From contig NC_014158.1 in the NCBI RefSeq assembly GCF_000092225.1, forward strand, positions 2,790,001 through 2,854,000: a stretch of 64,000 nucleotides of DNA. The letters are read 5' to 3'. Under the pieces are notes generated by a model. It was not told where the DNA came from. It ran no database searches and worked only from the letters and a program-made list of their open reading frames with translations. This document shows, in pieces, positions 52,482 through 62,443 of the stretch (its first letter is position 1; each line of letters starts with the position of its first letter). This DNA is from Tsukamurella paurometabola DSM 20162. Its GTDB lineage: Bacteria > Actinomycetota > Actinomycetes > Mycobacteriales > Mycobacteriaceae. A program made the translations under genes and the position numbers.

Positions 52482-54403
52482 TACCCGGTATCGCCCACGG
52501 CCAGCTTCAGCAGGCTCTGCCGGTACGACTCCAGCGCCACCAGATCACCGAACAGCCGGTTGTAGTCGTCGTCGGCGTTGGGCGACATGCGCTTGAGCTT
52601 CGACTTCAGATCGGCCACCTGACCGCCGACCCACACCTCCTGCAACCGCGCCAGCACACTCTCGACGTACCGCGGCGAGGGCTCACCCTGAACTTCCAGT
52701 GGTTCGACGGCGAGTTCGGTGACGAGCGCCTCCAGCACCGGCCCGTCGGCGTGCCGGACCACGGTGTCGACCCATTCCGCTCCGCCGAGGCCGGCCGCGA
52801 TCCCGCCGGCGCCCTCGATCGCGAGGCGGATCGCGCGGTAGGCGGGATCGGTGAACATGTCGTCGGACAGTGCGTCGAAGACGGTGCCCGCCAACGCCGG
52901 TGCCTGCAAAGCGCACTTGAGCACCTCGCGCTGCACCCACAGCACGGGATCGGTGGGGTTGGGCCGCTGCGGTCCCGTCGGGCGGGCCTGCGGGACCGGG
53001 TTCTCGGGCTCGCGGAACCGGTTGTTCGACGGTGCCGGAGCGCCCGGTCCGGGGCGCCCCTCACCGCGGCGGATCCGTGCGGATTCCTCACGGACCCGGC
53101 GCAGCACCTGGCCCACATCGTCCCAGCCGACCCACCCGGCGAGTTGACGGGCGTACTCGTCTCGCAGCGCCATGTCTTTGATGCGCGCCACCACGGGGAC
53201 CGAGCGGCGCAGCGCGTGCACGCGTCCCTCGGCGGTATCGAGGTCGAACTCGGAGATCAGCGTCTTCACGGCGAACTCGAACATCGGAACCCGCTGCGCG
53301 ATCAGATCGCGGACGGCCTCGTCGCCGTGCTTCTGGCGCAGCTCGCACGGGTCCATCCCGTCGGGAGCGACGGCCACGAAGGTCCGCCCGGCGATCTTCT
53401 GGTCACCGTCGAAGGCCTTCATCGCGGCGGCGCGACCGGCCTCGTCGCCGTCGAAGGTGTAGATCACTTCGCCACGGAAGTAGCTGTCGTCCATCATCAG
53501 TCGCCGCACCAGTGAGACGTGATCCTCGCCGAACGCGGTACCGCACGATGCGACCGCGGTCTCCACCCCCGCGGCGTGCATGGCCATCACGTCGGTGTAA
53601 CCCTCGACCACCACCACCTGATGCCCCTTGGCGATGTGCTTCTTGGCGTGATCGAGGCCGAACAACACCTGAGACTTCTTGTACAGCATGGTCTCGGTGG
53701 TGTTCATGTACTTGCCCAGGTTGTCGTCGTCGAACAGCTTGCGCGCACCGAAGCCGATCACGTCGCCGCCGAGGTTCTTGATCGGCCAGAGCAGCCGGCG
53801 GTGGAACCGGTCGATCGGCCCGCGCTGCCCCTGCTTCGTCAACCCGGCCGCCTCGAGCTCCTTGACCTCGAAGCCCTGGCGCAGCAACGCTTTCGTCATC
53901 GTGTCCCAGCCCGACGGCGCGTAACCGCACCCGTAGAACTCGGCATCCTCGGCGGTGAAGTCGCGATCCTGGAGGTACTGGCGAGCCGTCTCCGCTTCGG
54001 GAGTGCGGAGCTGCTCGGCGTAGAACTTCTGGGCGGCGGCGTTGGCGGCCACGAGCCGCATCCGAGTGCCGCGGTCCTGCTTCGGGCCGGGAGTCCCGCC
54101 CTCGTAGCTGATCTGGATGCCGACCTTGTCAGCGAGCTGTTCGACGGCCTCCACGAAGGGCACGTGCTCGATCTTCTGCAGGAAGGAGATGACGTCGCCG
54201 CCCTCGCCACAGCCGAAGCAGTGGAAGAATCCCTGGGTAGGTCGCACGTGGAACGACGGGGTCTTCTCGTCGTGGAACGGGCACAGACCCTTCATCGAGC
54301 CGACGCCCGCGGGGCGCAACGCTACGTACTCACCGACCACGTCCTCGATGCGCGCGCGGTCGCGGATCGCCGCGATGTCACGCTCCGGGATTCTGCCGAC
54401 CAC
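52478..54403 (-). CDS. dnaG: DNA primase
   Basis: A 641-residue primase that makes RNA primers for replication. The N-terminal CHC2 zinc finger is CPFHDEKTPSFHV...FHCFGCGEGGD (residues 40-65). The TOPRIM catalytic core has VVVEGYTDVMAMHAAG and YTFDGDEAGR. The C-terminal region is a helicase-binding bundle (residues 480-641). Length is normal. It starts 20 bases after dgt, with which it is probably cotranscribed, as in mycobacteria (Rv2343c-Rv2344c). Confidence 0.96.
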   Translation of the reverse strand: MVGRIPERDIAAIRDRARIEDVVGEYVALRPAGVGSMKGLCPFHDEKTPSFHVRPTQGFFHCFGCGEGGDVISFLQKIEHVPFVEAVEQLADKVGIQISYEGGTPGPKQDRGTRMRLVAANAAAQKFYAEQLRTPEAETARQYLQDRDFTAEDAEFYGCGYAPSGWDTMTKALLRQGFEVKELEAAGLTKQGQRGPIDRFHRRLLWPIKNLGGDVIGFGARKLFDDDNLGKYMNTTETMLYKKSQVLFGLDHAKKHIAKGHQVVVVEGYTDVMAMHAAGVETAVASCGTAFGEDHVSLVRRLMMDDSYFRGEVIYTFDGDEAGRAAAMKAFDGDQKIAGRTFVAVAPDGMDPCELRQKHGDEAVRDLIAQRVPMFEFAVKTLISEFDLDTAEGRVHALRRSVPVVARIKDMALRDEYARQLAGWVGWDDVGQVLRRVREESARIRRGEGRPGPGAPAPSNNRFREPENPVPQARPTGPQRPNPTDPVLWVQREVLKCALQAPALAGTVFDALSDDMFTDPAYRAIRLAIEGAGGIAAGLGGAEWVDTVVRHADGPVLEALVTELAVEPLEVQGEPSPRYVESVLARLQEVWVGGQVADLKSKLKRMSPNADDDYNRLFGDLVALESYRQSLLKLAVGDTGY

Positions 54404-54422
54404 ATGATGAGTCTAGTCGCGA

Positions 54423-55739
54423 TCAGCCGATGGCCTCATCGAGGCGCTCCAGGCGCGTCTCCGTCATGGACGCGATCTGATCGATGACCACGCGCAATCG
54501 GGCGGCGTCGGTATCGGCGGCCAGGTAGGCCGGTGAGTACAGCGGGTCGATGTTCGACGGTGACGCCCCCATGAGCCAGTCGGCCACGCGGTGGATCCGC
54601 ATCCGCTGGCCCTCCTGGATCGCGAGGTGCCGCTGGTTCGAGTAGATGTACTGCAGCGCCATCGTCTTGAGTAGAACCACCTCGGCCAGCACGGTTCGAG
54701 GCACCGCGAGATCGGCCTGGTAACGGCATACGGGGCGGTCACCGGTAGCGGAACGGGTGGCGTCGATCGCGGCGGAGGCGAACCGGCCGACCAGTTCGCT
54801 GGTCATCCGTTTCAGTGCCACCGACGACGCCAGCCCGCCGTCGTATTCGGTGGCGTCGGCGACCACATCGAAGGAAGCCAGCCGGGCGCCGGCCTCCTCC
54901 AGTTCGGCTGCCTCGACGCCGCGGAAGCTGGTGGCGCCGAACCCGGAGAGGTTGCGCACCTCCTCCGCCGAGGAGAGCGCGCGCAGATCGAGGCGGCCCG
55001 AGAGCACGCCGTCCTCCACGTCGTGCACCGAGTAGGCCACATCGTCGGACCAGTCCATGACCTGGGATTCGAGACACTGTCGGCGGCCATGCGGTCCGTT
55101 CTCGCCGCCCCGCATCCAGTCCAGGACGTGCGCGTCGTCGTCGTAGACGCCGAACTTGCCGCCGGGCTCGCGCCGCAGCCACGGGTACTTGGTCGCCGCA
55201 TCGAGGGCTGCACGGGTGAGGTTCAAGCCGACGGAGGCGCCGTCGGAATCGAGCACTTTGGGCTCGAGCCGGGTGAGGATGCGCAGGTTCTGCGCGTTGC
55301 CCTCGAAGCCGCCGATGTGGGTGGCCACCTCATCGAGCGCGCGCTCGCCGTTGTGTCCGTATGGCGGATGCCCGATGTCATGGGCCAGGCCCGCGAGATC
55401 CACGAGATCGGGGTCGCAGCCGATACCGAGCGCGATTCCGCGGCCGATCTGGCTGACCTCCAGCGAGTGGGTCAGACGGGTGCGTGGAGTGTCGCCCTCG
55501 CGCGGGCCCACCACCTGGGTCTTATCGGCCAGCCTTCGCAGGGCGGCGGAGTGCAGGACACGCGCGCGATCGCGGGCGAACGCAGAGCTGTGTCCCTCCC
55601 ACCGCGGTGCCTCCCATTGCGGACCGGAGAACAGCGCGGGTTCGGATTCCGCCTCCAGGCCCGCCGTCTTGGGCGCCTCGGAGACGATGCGCTCGACGTC
55701 GGCCGGCTGGTACGCGGCGGGACCGGGCAGCGGCGGCAC
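54423..55739 (-). CDS. dgt: deoxyguanosinetriphosphate triphosphohydrolase-like protein
   Basis: A 438-residue HD-domain dNTPase that removes triphosphate from dNTPs. Metal ligands are in [17 protein letters not shown] (His) and [15 protein letters not shown] (HD), with [15 protein letters not shown] downstream. Together with dnaG it links nucleotide-pool control to replication. GTG is the start, 3 bases after the cold-shock gene stop. Confidence 0.94.
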   Translation of the reverse strand: MPPLPGPAAYQPADVERIVSEAPKTAGLEAESEPALFSGPQWEAPRWEGHSSAFARDRARVLHSAALRRLADKTQVVGPREGDTPRTRLTHSLEVSQIGRGIALGIGCDPDLVDLAGLAHDIGHPPYGHNGERALDEVATHIGGFEGNAQNLRILTRLEPKVLDSDGASVGLNLTRAALDAATKYPWLRREPGGKFGVYDDDAHVLDWMRGGENGPHGRRQCLESQVMDWSDDVAYSVHDVEDGVLSGRLDLRALSSAEEVRNLSGFGATSFRGVEAAELEEAGARLASFDVVADATEYDGGLASSVALKRMTSELVGRFASAAIDATRSATGDRPVCRYQADLAVPRTVLAEVVLLKTMALQYIYSNQRHLAIQEGQRMRIHRVADWLMGASPSNIDPLYSPAYLAADTDAARLRVVIDQIASMTETRLERLDEAIG

Positions 55740-55742
55740 CGG

Positions 55743-56201
55743 CTACTCGGTGACCCAGCCGCGCGCGAACGCGAAGTCCGCGAAGCGCTGCCGGATCGCG
55801 ATGATCTGGCCGGCGGTCAGGTCGTCGGAGGAATCGAGCAGCTGCTCGGTGATCTCGTCCAGGAAGGCCTGCATGCCGAGTGTTCCGGCAGCCCGCGGGG
55901 CAGCATCGCGACGGGGCGCCTCGCGGCGGTCCGGCCGGTCACTCCGGTGGTCGGGACGGGAGTCCCGGTGGTCGCGCCGCGGTGCCGCCGCGGGCGCTCC
56001 GCCGACGACGGCCACGTTGACGGCCTTGAGTCCCTTATCGCCCTTCTCCACATCGAAGGTCACCTCGGTCCCGGGACGGAGCGCCGACTCGTCGAAGTCG
56101 ATGTCGTTGACGTGGAGGAAGACATCCTCGCCACCGTCCGCCGGGGCGAGGAAGCCGAAGCCACGCTGGGTATCGAAATGAACAACCTTGCCGCTCGTCA
56201 T
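55743..56201 (-). CDS. cold-shock domain protein with C-terminal extension
   Basis: A 152-residue protein. Residues 1-66 form a cold-shock domain with RNP motifs (KVVHFDTQRGFGFLAP and DVFLHVNDIDF). Residues 70-105 are Arg/Asp/Pro-rich and disordered, and 105-152 is a conserved helical tail (GTLGMQAFLDEITEQLLD). It is longer than classical CspA. It lies immediately upstream of dgt and dnaG and probably leads that operon. ATG (MTSGKVV) or an upstream GTG may be used. Confidence 0.9.
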   Translation of the reverse strand: MTSGKVVHFDTQRGFGFLAPADGGEDVFLHVNDIDFDESALRPGTEVTFDVEKGDKGLKAVNVAVVGGAPAAAPRRDHRDSRPDHRSDRPDRREAPRRDAAPRAAGTLGMQAFLDEITEQLLDSSDDLTAGQIIAIRQRFADFAFARGWVTE

Positions 56202-56233
56202 GCTCACGAGTATCCCACGGGTACCTTGTCTTC

Positions 56234-56665
56234 ATGCGAATCCGTCCCCTGACCGCCCGCGTCGCGGCGTGCACCGTTCTCGCCGGCGCCCTCGTCGGAG
56301 CATCGGCGTGTACGTCTCCCAACATCGACTCCAGCACCGTGGTCGAGGTGGACGGGAAGCGGCAGGACGCCGCCGAGTACGTCAACGCCGGCTGCTCGCG
56401 CACCGGAGACTCGATCACCATCGGGTCGGGCAGCGTGCAGACGGCGCGCGGTGTCGGTGCGATGATCACCGACGGCAATCCGCCGCGGGTGAACACCCTG
56501 TTCATCGCTACCGGCAGCAATGTGATGACGGTGACGAGCACCCCTGTGGGACAGATCGGTTCGGCGACCGCCTCACGCGCCGGCAACCGCTACACCATCA
56601 CCGGTGAGGCTCGCGCGGCGGATCTGAGCACCAAGAAATTCCGGGTCGAGGTCACCTGCAGCTGA
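56234..56665 (+). CDS. lipoprotein of the 19-kDa antigen (LpqH) family
   Basis: A 143-residue lipoprotein. The signal ends at an imperfect lipobox GASAC (Cys26). The mature domain resembles Mycobacterium 19-kDa lipoprotein family members (VVEVDGKRQ, NAGCSRTGDSITIGSG, DGNPPRVNTLFIATG), with a second Cys pair likely disulfide-bonded (NAGC and the terminal EVTCS). It diverges from the cold-shock gene and converges on glyS, with a shared terminator between. Confidence 0.8.
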   Translation: MRIRPLTARVAACTVLAGALVGASACTSPNIDSSTVVEVDGKRQDAAEYVNAGCSRTGDSITIGSGSVQTARGVGAMITDGNPPRVNTLFIATGSNVMTVTSTPVGQIGSATASRAGNRYTITGEARAADLSTKKFRVEVTCS

Positions 56666-56673
56666 TGCGACTC

Positions 56674-56704
56674 GTGGCCGGCCACCGTTACGGTGACCGG
56701 CCAC
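56674..56704. terminator. bidirectional terminator between lipoprotein and glyS
   Basis: GTGGCCGG-C-CACCG-TTA-CGGTG-A-CCGGCCAC forms an almost perfect 14-base-pair nested stem with a 3-base loop. It lies 9 bases after the lipoprotein stop and 13 bases beyond the glyS stop. Lacking T tracts, it fits the tract-less type common in actinobacteria. Confidence 0.75.
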
Positions 56705-56717
56705 GTTCCTCAGTGGT

Positions 56718-58154
56718 TCAGCAGCCCAGCAGGCGGGCGGCGAGGTACTCGCGGACCTCGGCGAGTGGCACGCGCTCCTGCGCCATGGTGTCGCGCTCCC
56801 GGACCGTCACCGAATCGTCCTCGAGCGTGTCGAAGTCGACGGTGATACAGAACGGCGTACCGATCTCGTCCTGGCGGCGGTAGCGCTTGCCGATGCCCTG
56901 CGCGTCATCGAACTCCACGTTCCAGAACTGGCGCAGGTCGGCAGCCAGCTCACGAGCCTTGGGCGAGAGCTTCTCGTCCCGAGACAGCGGCAGCACCGCG
57001 GCCTTGACCGGCGCGAGACGACGGTCGAGTTTGAGCACCACGCGGGTGTCGGTGCCGCCGTTGGCCTTCGGCACCTCCTCTTCGGTGTAGGCGTCCACCA
57101 GGAAGGCCATCAGCGAGCGAGTGAGGCCAGCTGCGGGCTCGATCACGTAGGGGATGTACCGCTCTCCGCTCTGCTGATCGAAGTACTCCAGCGACTCTCC
57201 TGAGTGCTTCGAGTGCGTGCCGAGGTCGAAGTCGGTGCGGTTGGCGATACCCTCGAGTTCGCCGAATTCGCTGCCCGCGAACTCGAACCTGTACTCGATG
57301 TCGACGGTGCCCTTCGAGTAGTGGCTCAGCTTCTCCTGCGGGTGCGTGAACAGGCGCAGGTTCTCCGGCTTGATACCCAGATCGGTGTACCACTGGAGGC
57401 GGTAGTCGATCCAGTACTGATGCCAGGTCTCATCCTCGCCGGGCTTGACGAAGAATTCCATCTCCATCTGCTCGAACTCACGGGTCCGGAAGATGAAGTT
57501 GCCGGGCGTGATCTCGTTGCGGAAGCTCTTACCGATCTGGCCGATACCGAACGGCGGCTTCTTGCGCGCCGTGGTCATCACGTTCTTGAAGTTGACGAAG
57601 ATGCCCTGCGCGGTCTCCGGGCGGAGGTAGTGCAAGCCGTCTTCGGACTCGATCGGACCGAGGTAGGTCTTGAGCATCATGTTGAAGTCGCGGGGCTCGG
57701 TCCACTGGCCCTTGGTGCCGCAATCGGGGCAGACGATCTCGGACATGGGGACGTCGTCCGGCTCGACGGTCTCGCCCTTGGCGGCACGCTTCTCGGCGTA
57801 GGCCTCCTGCAGGTGATCCTGACGGTGCCGCTTGTGGCAGTTCAGGCACTCCACCAGCGGATCGTTGAAGACCGACACGTGACCGGAGGCCACCCATACC
57901 TGCCGAGGCAGGATCACGGAGCTGTCGAGGCCGACCACATCGTCACGGCTGGTGACCATGTTGCGCCACCACTGCTTCTTGATGTTCTCCTTGAGCTCCA
58001 CACCCAGTGGCCCGTAATCCCAGGCCGACTTCGTGCCGCCGTAGATCTCGCCGCACGGGTAGACCAGACCCCTGCGCTTGCACAGGTTGGCGACGGTATC
58101 CACTTTGGTTGCTTTGGCCACGGCGCGCTTCATCTCCGACGTATAGACAGGCAT
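56718..58154 (-). CDS. glyS: glycyl-tRNA synthetase
   Basis: A 478-residue class II synthetase of the dimeric (eukaryotic/archaeal-like) type that charges tRNA-Gly. Motif 2 is [25 protein letters not shown], motif 3 [14 protein letters not shown], and the N-terminal GRGFVYP-like [25 protein letters not shown] opens the catalytic core. Two CxxC pairs ([15 protein letters not shown]) may bind zinc. The M. tuberculosis counterpart is shorter at the N-terminus, so the start may be up to 6 codons downstream. Confidence 0.96.
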   Translation of the reverse strand: MPVYTSEMKRAVAKATKVDTVANLCKRRGLVYPCGEIYGGTKSAWDYGPLGVELKENIKKQWWRNMVTSRDDVVGLDSSVILPRQVWVASGHVSVFNDPLVECLNCHKRHRQDHLQEAYAEKRAAKGETVEPDDVPMSEIVCPDCGTKGQWTEPRDFNMMLKTYLGPIESEDGLHYLRPETAQGIFVNFKNVMTTARKKPPFGIGQIGKSFRNEITPGNFIFRTREFEQMEMEFFVKPGEDETWHQYWIDYRLQWYTDLGIKPENLRLFTHPQEKLSHYSKGTVDIEYRFEFAGSEFGELEGIANRTDFDLGTHSKHSGESLEYFDQQSGERYIPYVIEPAAGLTRSLMAFLVDAYTEEEVPKANGGTDTRVVLKLDRRLAPVKAAVLPLSRDEKLSPKARELAADLRQFWNVEFDDAQGIGKRYRRQDEIGTPFCITVDFDTLEDDSVTVRERDTMAQERVPLAEVREYLAARLLGC

Positions 58155-58235
58155 GTATGAACGTATCGACTCTACCGGTCGATCACCTCACGACGGTGCG
58201 CCCACCAGCGCGGCTTGACGTAGTCGATTCCGCAT

Positions 58236-58610
58236 ATGAAAATGGTTGGCGATAACAGGAGGTGTCCCATTCCCACCGACATCGCAGACTGCCCGGTCGA
58301 CGAGGCGAGTGCCCAGCCCGAGCCCGAGATCCTCGCCGCTACCGGCGACCTGCTCCGCGCCCTCGCGGCGCCGGTGCGGATCTCGATCGTGCTCCAATTG
58401 ATGCGCACCGAGCTGTGCGTGCACCAACTGGTCGACCTACTCGGCGTGACCCAACCGCTCGTGAGCCAGCACTTGCGAGTGCTCAAATCCGCCGGTGTGG
58501 TGCGCGGTGAGCGCAACGGCCGGGAGATCGTCTACCGCCTGGTCGACGATCACCTCGCTCACATCGTGGTCGATGCGGTGGCGCACGCCACGGAGCGGCA
58601 GGGGGCATGA
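58236..58610 (+). CDS. smtB: ArsR/SmtB-family metalloregulator
   Basis: A 124-residue winged-helix repressor (RALAAPVRISIVLQL, then the recognition helix VTQPLVSQHLRVLKSAGVV, and the beta-wing RNGREIVYRLVDDHL). Its C-terminal helix VVDAVAHATERQ corresponds to the zinc-sensing alpha-5 region. It matches Rv2358 (SmtB), the zinc-responsive repressor cotranscribed with zur. The first ATG precedes a strong AGGAGG at 58257-58262, so the true start could be the rare ATT at 58269 (then 113 residues). Confidence 0.9.
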   Translation: MKMVGDNRRCPIPTDIADCPVDEASAQPEPEILAATGDLLRALAAPVRISIVLQLMRTELCVHQLVDLLGVTQPLVSQHLRVLKSAGVVRGERNGREIVYRLVDDHLAHIVVDAVAHATERQGA

Positions 58611-59023
58611 CGGTGGCCGGCAACACCGCGAAGGCGACCGGCGTCCGGGCGACGAAGCAGCGCGGCGCCATCACGCACGCGCTGCGGTCGGTCTCGGAGT
58701 TCAAGTCTGCGCAGGATCTGCACGAGATGCTGCGCAACGACGGCGAATCGATCGGACTGACCACCGTGTATCGCAACCTCCAGGCGATGGCGGAGGCGGG
58801 CGTGGTGGATACGCTGCGCACCGACAGCGGCGAGGCCCTGTTCCGGTTGTGCTCGGGCGAGCATCATCACCACCACCTGGTGTGCCGCGACTGCGGACGC
58901 ACCGTCGAGGTGACCGACCGCGCGGTGGAGTCGTGGTCGGCGAAGACCGCTGCGGCACACGGCTTCACCGACGTCACGCACACCCTGGAGATCTTCGGGC
59001 GCTGCGGCGAGTGTTGCAGCTGA
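58607..59023 (+). CDS. zur: zinc uptake regulator, Fur family
   Basis: A 138-residue Fur-fold repressor. The N-terminal winged helix has LTTVYRNLQAMAEAGVVDTL, and the regulatory zinc region is GEHHHHHLVCRDCGRTVEV. A C-terminal CGRCGECC completes the structural zinc site with the first CxxC. It represses zinc uptake genes when zinc is replete. ATGA overlap with smtB couples translation, as in M. tuberculosis Rv2358-Rv2359. Confidence 0.95.
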   Translation: MTVAGNTAKATGVRATKQRGAITHALRSVSEFKSAQDLHEMLRNDGESIGLTTVYRNLQAMAEAGVVDTLRTDSGEALFRLCSGEHHHHHLVCRDCGRTVEVTDRAVESWSAKTAAAHGFTDVTHTLEIFGRCGECCS

Positions 59024-59030
59024 CGCCCCG

Positions 59031-59636
59031 TCAGGCCCGCAGAGCGCGATCGAAGAAGGGCGAGAGCGCCGTCGCCACCTCATGCGCGGCGTCCTCGGGC
59101 CCCTCCAGCGGCATCGTCAGGTGGCTGAAGGCGAGGCGGACGAGCACGCCGGCCGCGACCTGAGCGTCGGCACGGCGTACCTGTGCCCAGCTCAACGCGA
59201 GGATCTCGGCGAGCCCTTCGGAAGCACGTTTGAGGATCGGGGTGCCGTCCACGGTGACGATCCCGACGAGGTCGCGATGCGGGTTGGGCCCGGCGATGTT
59301 GACCACGACCGGATCCCCCATACCGATCTCGAAGACGCCCCGCATGGCGTCCTCGATGGCCGCGTCGATATCGCCGGGGTGGGCCTCGACGCGCTGCCGC
59401 ACGAACGCCAGCAGCCCGTCGACGAACCTGGTCACGTAGGCGACGGCGAGCCCCTTGCGGGAGCCGAACTCGTTGTAGAGCGTCTGCCGGCTGACGCCGG
59501 CCGTGCGTGCGACCGCGGCCATCGTGACCGCCGACCACTCGTTGCCGCGCAGCACCGCGCTCACCGCGTCGAGCGCCTGGTCACGCGCGGTGGGCTTGGC
59601 GGCGGGGAGGTCGTTACCGGTCGCGAGGGCGGTCAC
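59031..59636 (-). CDS. TetR-family regulator of the alk operon
   Basis: A 201-residue repressor. The N-terminal helix-turn-helix is VTMAAVARTAGVSRQTLYNEFGSRKGL. The C-terminal ligand domain is long enough to bind fatty acids or acyl-CoA. It starts at GTG in a GTGA overlap with the rubredoxin reductase gene. This is the position of alkU/alkX in Rhodococcus alkB operons, where the regulator represses the operon. It is the last gene and converges on zur with 7 bases between. Confidence 0.9.
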   Translation of the reverse strand: MTALATGNDLPAAKPTARDQALDAVSAVLRGNEWSAVTMAAVARTAGVSRQTLYNEFGSRKGLAVAYVTRFVDGLLAFVRQRVEAHPGDIDAAIEDAMRGVFEIGMGDPVVVNIAGPNPHRDLVGIVTVDGTPILKRASEGLAEILALSWAQVRRADAQVAAGVLVRLAFSHLTMPLEGPEDAAHEVATALSPFFDRALRA

Positions 59637-60814
59637 GGCACGCCTGCCGCCGTGATCATCTCGGCCAGCTCGCCGCGGACGGCACGGAGCTCTTTCGGCC
59701 TTCCCATCGCGACAGCGCCCACCAGCGAGCCGTCCCGGCTGCACCGTGCCACGAAGGTTCCGCCCTCCACCGGTTCCACCGTTCCGTCCACCTCCAGCGC
59801 GTCATCGGCCGCGGGCCATCCCGCGAACTGCAGCACCGCCCCGAACTGGTTCGACCAGCCCCAGGGCACCGTCGGCGCCGGGTTCCCGCCGAGGAGCACC
59901 TGCGCGAGCGCCGTGCCCTGATCCTGTGCCGCCGACCAGTTCTCGGCGCGGTAGGTGCCGCCCTCGATGGGGTTGGGCACTCGGGCGCAGTCACCGATCG
60001 CGTAGACGTCCTCGGCCGAACTGCGGTACCGCTCGTCGACCACGATACCGTCGTCGACCCGCAGCGCGAGTCGCTCGGCCAGCCCCGTGTCGGCGGAGCT
60101 GCCCACCGCGACCACCAGCAGGTCGGCCACCAGCACACCCCGGCCGGGGAGGCTGACCGCCACCTGCTCGGGGTCGATGCCGATCTCCCCCGGCCGCACC
60201 CCGAGCAGCAGTTCGACCCCGGCTCCGCGCTGCAATGCCCCGAGTCGTTCTCCCACTGCGGGCGGCACCACCCGCGCGAGCGGCAGTGGCGCCGGTTCGA
60301 CGACCGTGACCTTCACTCCCAGTTTCGCAGCGGCGGAAGCGACCTCGGAGCCGATGAGTCCGGCCCCGAGCACGATCACGCTCCCTGCGCGCCCCAGCTC
60401 GTCGCGCAGCGCGAGCGCATCGGCGAACTCGCGCAGGTACTTCACGCGCGGGCCCGGCTCCAGGCCCGCGAGGTGGCGGGGTGTACCGCCGGTCGCGAGC
60501 ACGAGGGACCGGTATCCGAGCGTGCTGCCGTCCGAGAGCTCCAGCGTGTGCGCCGCGGTGTCGCCACCGGTCGCGGACACGGACGTCCGTATGCTGATCC
60601 CCGCTTCGTCCCAGTGCGCCGCGGGCTTGAGCAGTGCCTTCTCGACCTCCATCCCGGCGAGCAACACGTCCTTGCTGAGCGTGGGCCGCCGGTACGGCAG
60701 GTGCGGCTCGCGCCCGACGAGCGTGATCGCACCGTCGTATCCGCCGGACCGCAGCGCGAGCGCCGCGGTGGCGCCCGCGACGCCCGTACCGACGATCACC
60801 ACGCCGTCGCTCAT
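59633..60814 (-). CDS. rubB: rubredoxin--NAD(+) reductase
   Basis: A 393-residue FAD flavoprotein transferring electrons from NADH to rubredoxin for AlkB. FAD-binding [20 protein letters not shown] is at residues 5-25, the NAD-binding [19 protein letters not shown] near 150, and the FAD-contact [11 protein letters not shown] near 280. No active disulfide is present, as expected for this group. The ATG overlaps the second rubredoxin stop in ATGA. Confidence 0.93.
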   Translation of the reverse strand: MSDGVVIVGTGVAGATAALALRSGGYDGAITLVGREPHLPYRRPTLSKDVLLAGMEVEKALLKPAAHWDEAGISIRTSVSATGGDTAAHTLELSDGSTLGYRSLVLATGGTPRHLAGLEPGPRVKYLREFADALALRDELGRAGSVIVLGAGLIGSEVASAAAKLGVKVTVVEPAPLPLARVVPPAVGERLGALQRGAGVELLLGVRPGEIGIDPEQVAVSLPGRGVLVADLLVVAVGSSADTGLAERLALRVDDGIVVDERYRSSAEDVYAIGDCARVPNPIEGGTYRAENWSAAQDQGTALAQVLLGGNPAPTVPWGWSNQFGAVLQFAGWPAADDALEVDGTVEPVEGGTFVARCSRDGSLVGAVAMGRPKELRAVRGELAEMITAAGVP

Positions 60815-60999
60815 CCCCGCGCCACCTCGACCATCTCGAAATCGGCCTTGGCGGCGCCGCAGTCGGGGCAGGACCAGTCCTCGGGGATGTCGTCCCAGCG
60901 GGTTCCAGGCTCGATGCCGTCCTCGGGCCAGCCCTCGGCCTCGTCGTACTCGAAGCCGCACTGGAGGCAGCGGAACAGCTTGAAGGGTGCGTCGCTCAT
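60811..60999 (-). CDS. rubA2: rubredoxin (second of two)
   Basis: A 62-residue one-iron electron carrier with CLQCG and CPDCG pairs and the conserved [20 protein letters not shown] middle. This form (AlkG2-like) is usually the one that supports AlkB hydroxylation. It is placed between rubA1 and the reductase; GAGGA precedes the ATG. Confidence 0.96.
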   Translation of the reverse strand: MSDAPFKLFRCLQCGFEYDEAEGWPEDGIEPGTRWDDIPEDWSCPDCGAAKADFEMVEVARG

Positions 61000-61022
61000 C
61001 GTGGAATCCTCACTCTCCCGGC

Positions 61023-61184
61023 CTAAACCGGTTCGAAGTCGATCTTGTCTCGGACCCCGCAGTCGGGGCAGTTCCAGTCATCCGGGATATCGGCCCAGGC
61101 GGTACCTGCGGGCCAGCCCTCCCTGGGAGCTCCGGTGGTCTCGTCGTAGACGTAGTCGCACACCGGGCACTGGAAGGCGCTCAT
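61023..61184 (-). CDS. rubA1: rubredoxin (first of two)
   Basis: A 53-residue rubredoxin: CPVCD and CPDCG pairs, [20 protein letters not shown] between them, and an acidic end. In Rhodococcus the first rubredoxin of the alkB operon (AlkG1-like) usually does not replace AlkG2 in hydroxylation. Its ATG overlaps the alkB stop in an ATGA, and it ends 23 bases before rubA2 begins. Confidence 0.95.
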   Translation of the reverse strand: MSAFQCPVCDYVYDETTGAPREGWPAGTAWADIPDDWNCPDCGVRDKIDFEPV

Positions 61185-62443
61185 GCGGCGGCCTGCTCTC
61201 CGGCCGACGTCGCGCCGTACTTGGCGAACACCTTGTCACGCACGCGGGGGTGGACGTTCACCTTGGTGATATCGCCGTTGTAGTGCTCCAGCACGCGATG
61301 GTCCATCATCTTGCGCCAGAGCGGCGGGAAGTAGGTGAGGCCGATCAGCGTGGCGTAGCCCTGAGGCAGCGACGGGGCCTCCTCGAAGGACCGCAGCGTC
61401 TGATAGCGACGGGTGGGGTTGGCGTGATGGTCGCTGTGCCGCTGCAGGTGGTAGAGGAAGACGTTGGTGATGATGCGATCGGAGTTCCAGGAGTGCCGCG
61501 GGGCGCAGCGCTCGTACCGGCCGGACGCGGTCTTCTGCCGCATGAGCCCGTAGTGCTCCAGGTAGTTGACGGATTCGAGCAGGCTGAAGCCGTAGACGCC
61601 CTGAATGATCAGGAAGGGCAGCACGTACCAGCCGAAGATCGCGGTCAGCGCGCCGTAGAGGACCACGGTCATGAGCCAGGCGTTGAGCACATCGTTCTTC
61701 AGCGTCCACGGGCTCTTGCCGAGCCGGTGCAGGCGGGTCTTCTCCAGCTCCCACGAGGACTTCAGGCTGCCCCACACGCTGCGCGGCAAGAACTCCCAGA
61801 AGGTCTCGCCGAACCGGCCGCTCGCCGGGTCCTCGGGAGTGGCGACGCGCACGTGGTGGCCGCGGTTGTGCTCGATGAAGAAGTGGCCGTACATCGCCGG
61901 CGCCAGGGTGAGTTTGGCGATCCAGCGCTCGTTCTCCGGCTTCTTGTGGCCGAGTTCGTGGCCGGTGTTGATGCCGATACCCGCGACCACGCCGAGACTG
62001 AGAGTAAGACCGATCTGACTGATCAGGCTCAGGCCCCCTCCGCTGGCGTAGACGCCGCCGAGCCACGTGAGGTTGTCGGCCGTGAGGAAGTAGCACATGG
62101 CCACCAGCGAGGCGAGCTGGAAGGGCAGGAAGATGTAGGTCAGCCAGCGGTAGTACCGGGAGTTCTCGAGCGCTTCCATCACCTCTTCCGGCGGGTTCTC
62201 GCCGTCGTCGCCGGCCTTGATGTCGACGATCGGGAGGATCACGTACAGCAACAGCGGGCCGATCCACCACAGCACCGGAGCGAGGTACATCAGCGGGGTC
62301 TGCCCGAGGCCGAGCAGCCACATCACGCCCACGGCGAAGAACAAGGCGGTGGGAACGAACAGCCCCCACAGCCAGAGCCGCTTCTTGTGGTCGGTCCAGA
62401 CGGCTTCCCTGCCGTCGGCGTCGATATAAGCCAGGCCCTTCAC
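61181..62443 (-). CDS. alkB: alkane 1-monooxygenase
   Basis: A 420-residue membrane di-iron hydroxylase converting n-alkanes to 1-alkanols. All histidine motifs are present: HELGHKK, EHNRGHH, NYLEHYG and LQRHSDHHA. Six hydrophobic helices are visible. GTG at 62443 is chosen because AAGGAGG lies seven bases upstream; an ATG frame extension to 62527 is not needed. It is the first of five coupled genes (alkB-rubA1-rubA2-rubB-tetR), the classic actinobacterial alkane operon. Confidence 0.97.
   Translation of the reverse strand: MKGLAYIDADGREAVWTDHKKRLWLWGLFVPTALFFAVGVMWLLGLGQTPLMYLAPVLWWIGPLLLYVILPIVDIKAGDDGENPPEEVMEALENSRYYRWLTYIFLPFQLASLVAMCYFLTADNLTWLGGVYASGGGLSLISQIGLTLSLGVVAGIGINTGHELGHKKPENERWIAKLTLAPAMYGHFFIEHNRGHHVRVATPEDPASGRFGETFWEFLPRSVWGSLKSSWELEKTRLHRLGKSPWTLKNDVLNAWLMTVVLYGALTAIFGWYVLPFLIIQGVYGFSLLESVNYLEHYGLMRQKTASGRYERCAPRHSWNSDRIITNVFLYHLQRHSDHHANPTRRYQTLRSFEEAPSLPQGYATLIGLTYFPPLWRKMMDHRVLEHYNGDITKVNVHPRVRDKVFAKYGATSAGEQAAA

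Noticed and set aside
58228-58262. Zur or SmtB operator in front of smtB
   Set aside because: Only one half (ATGAAAATG) resembles a metalloregulator site and no matching second half is present, so it is not listed as a feature.
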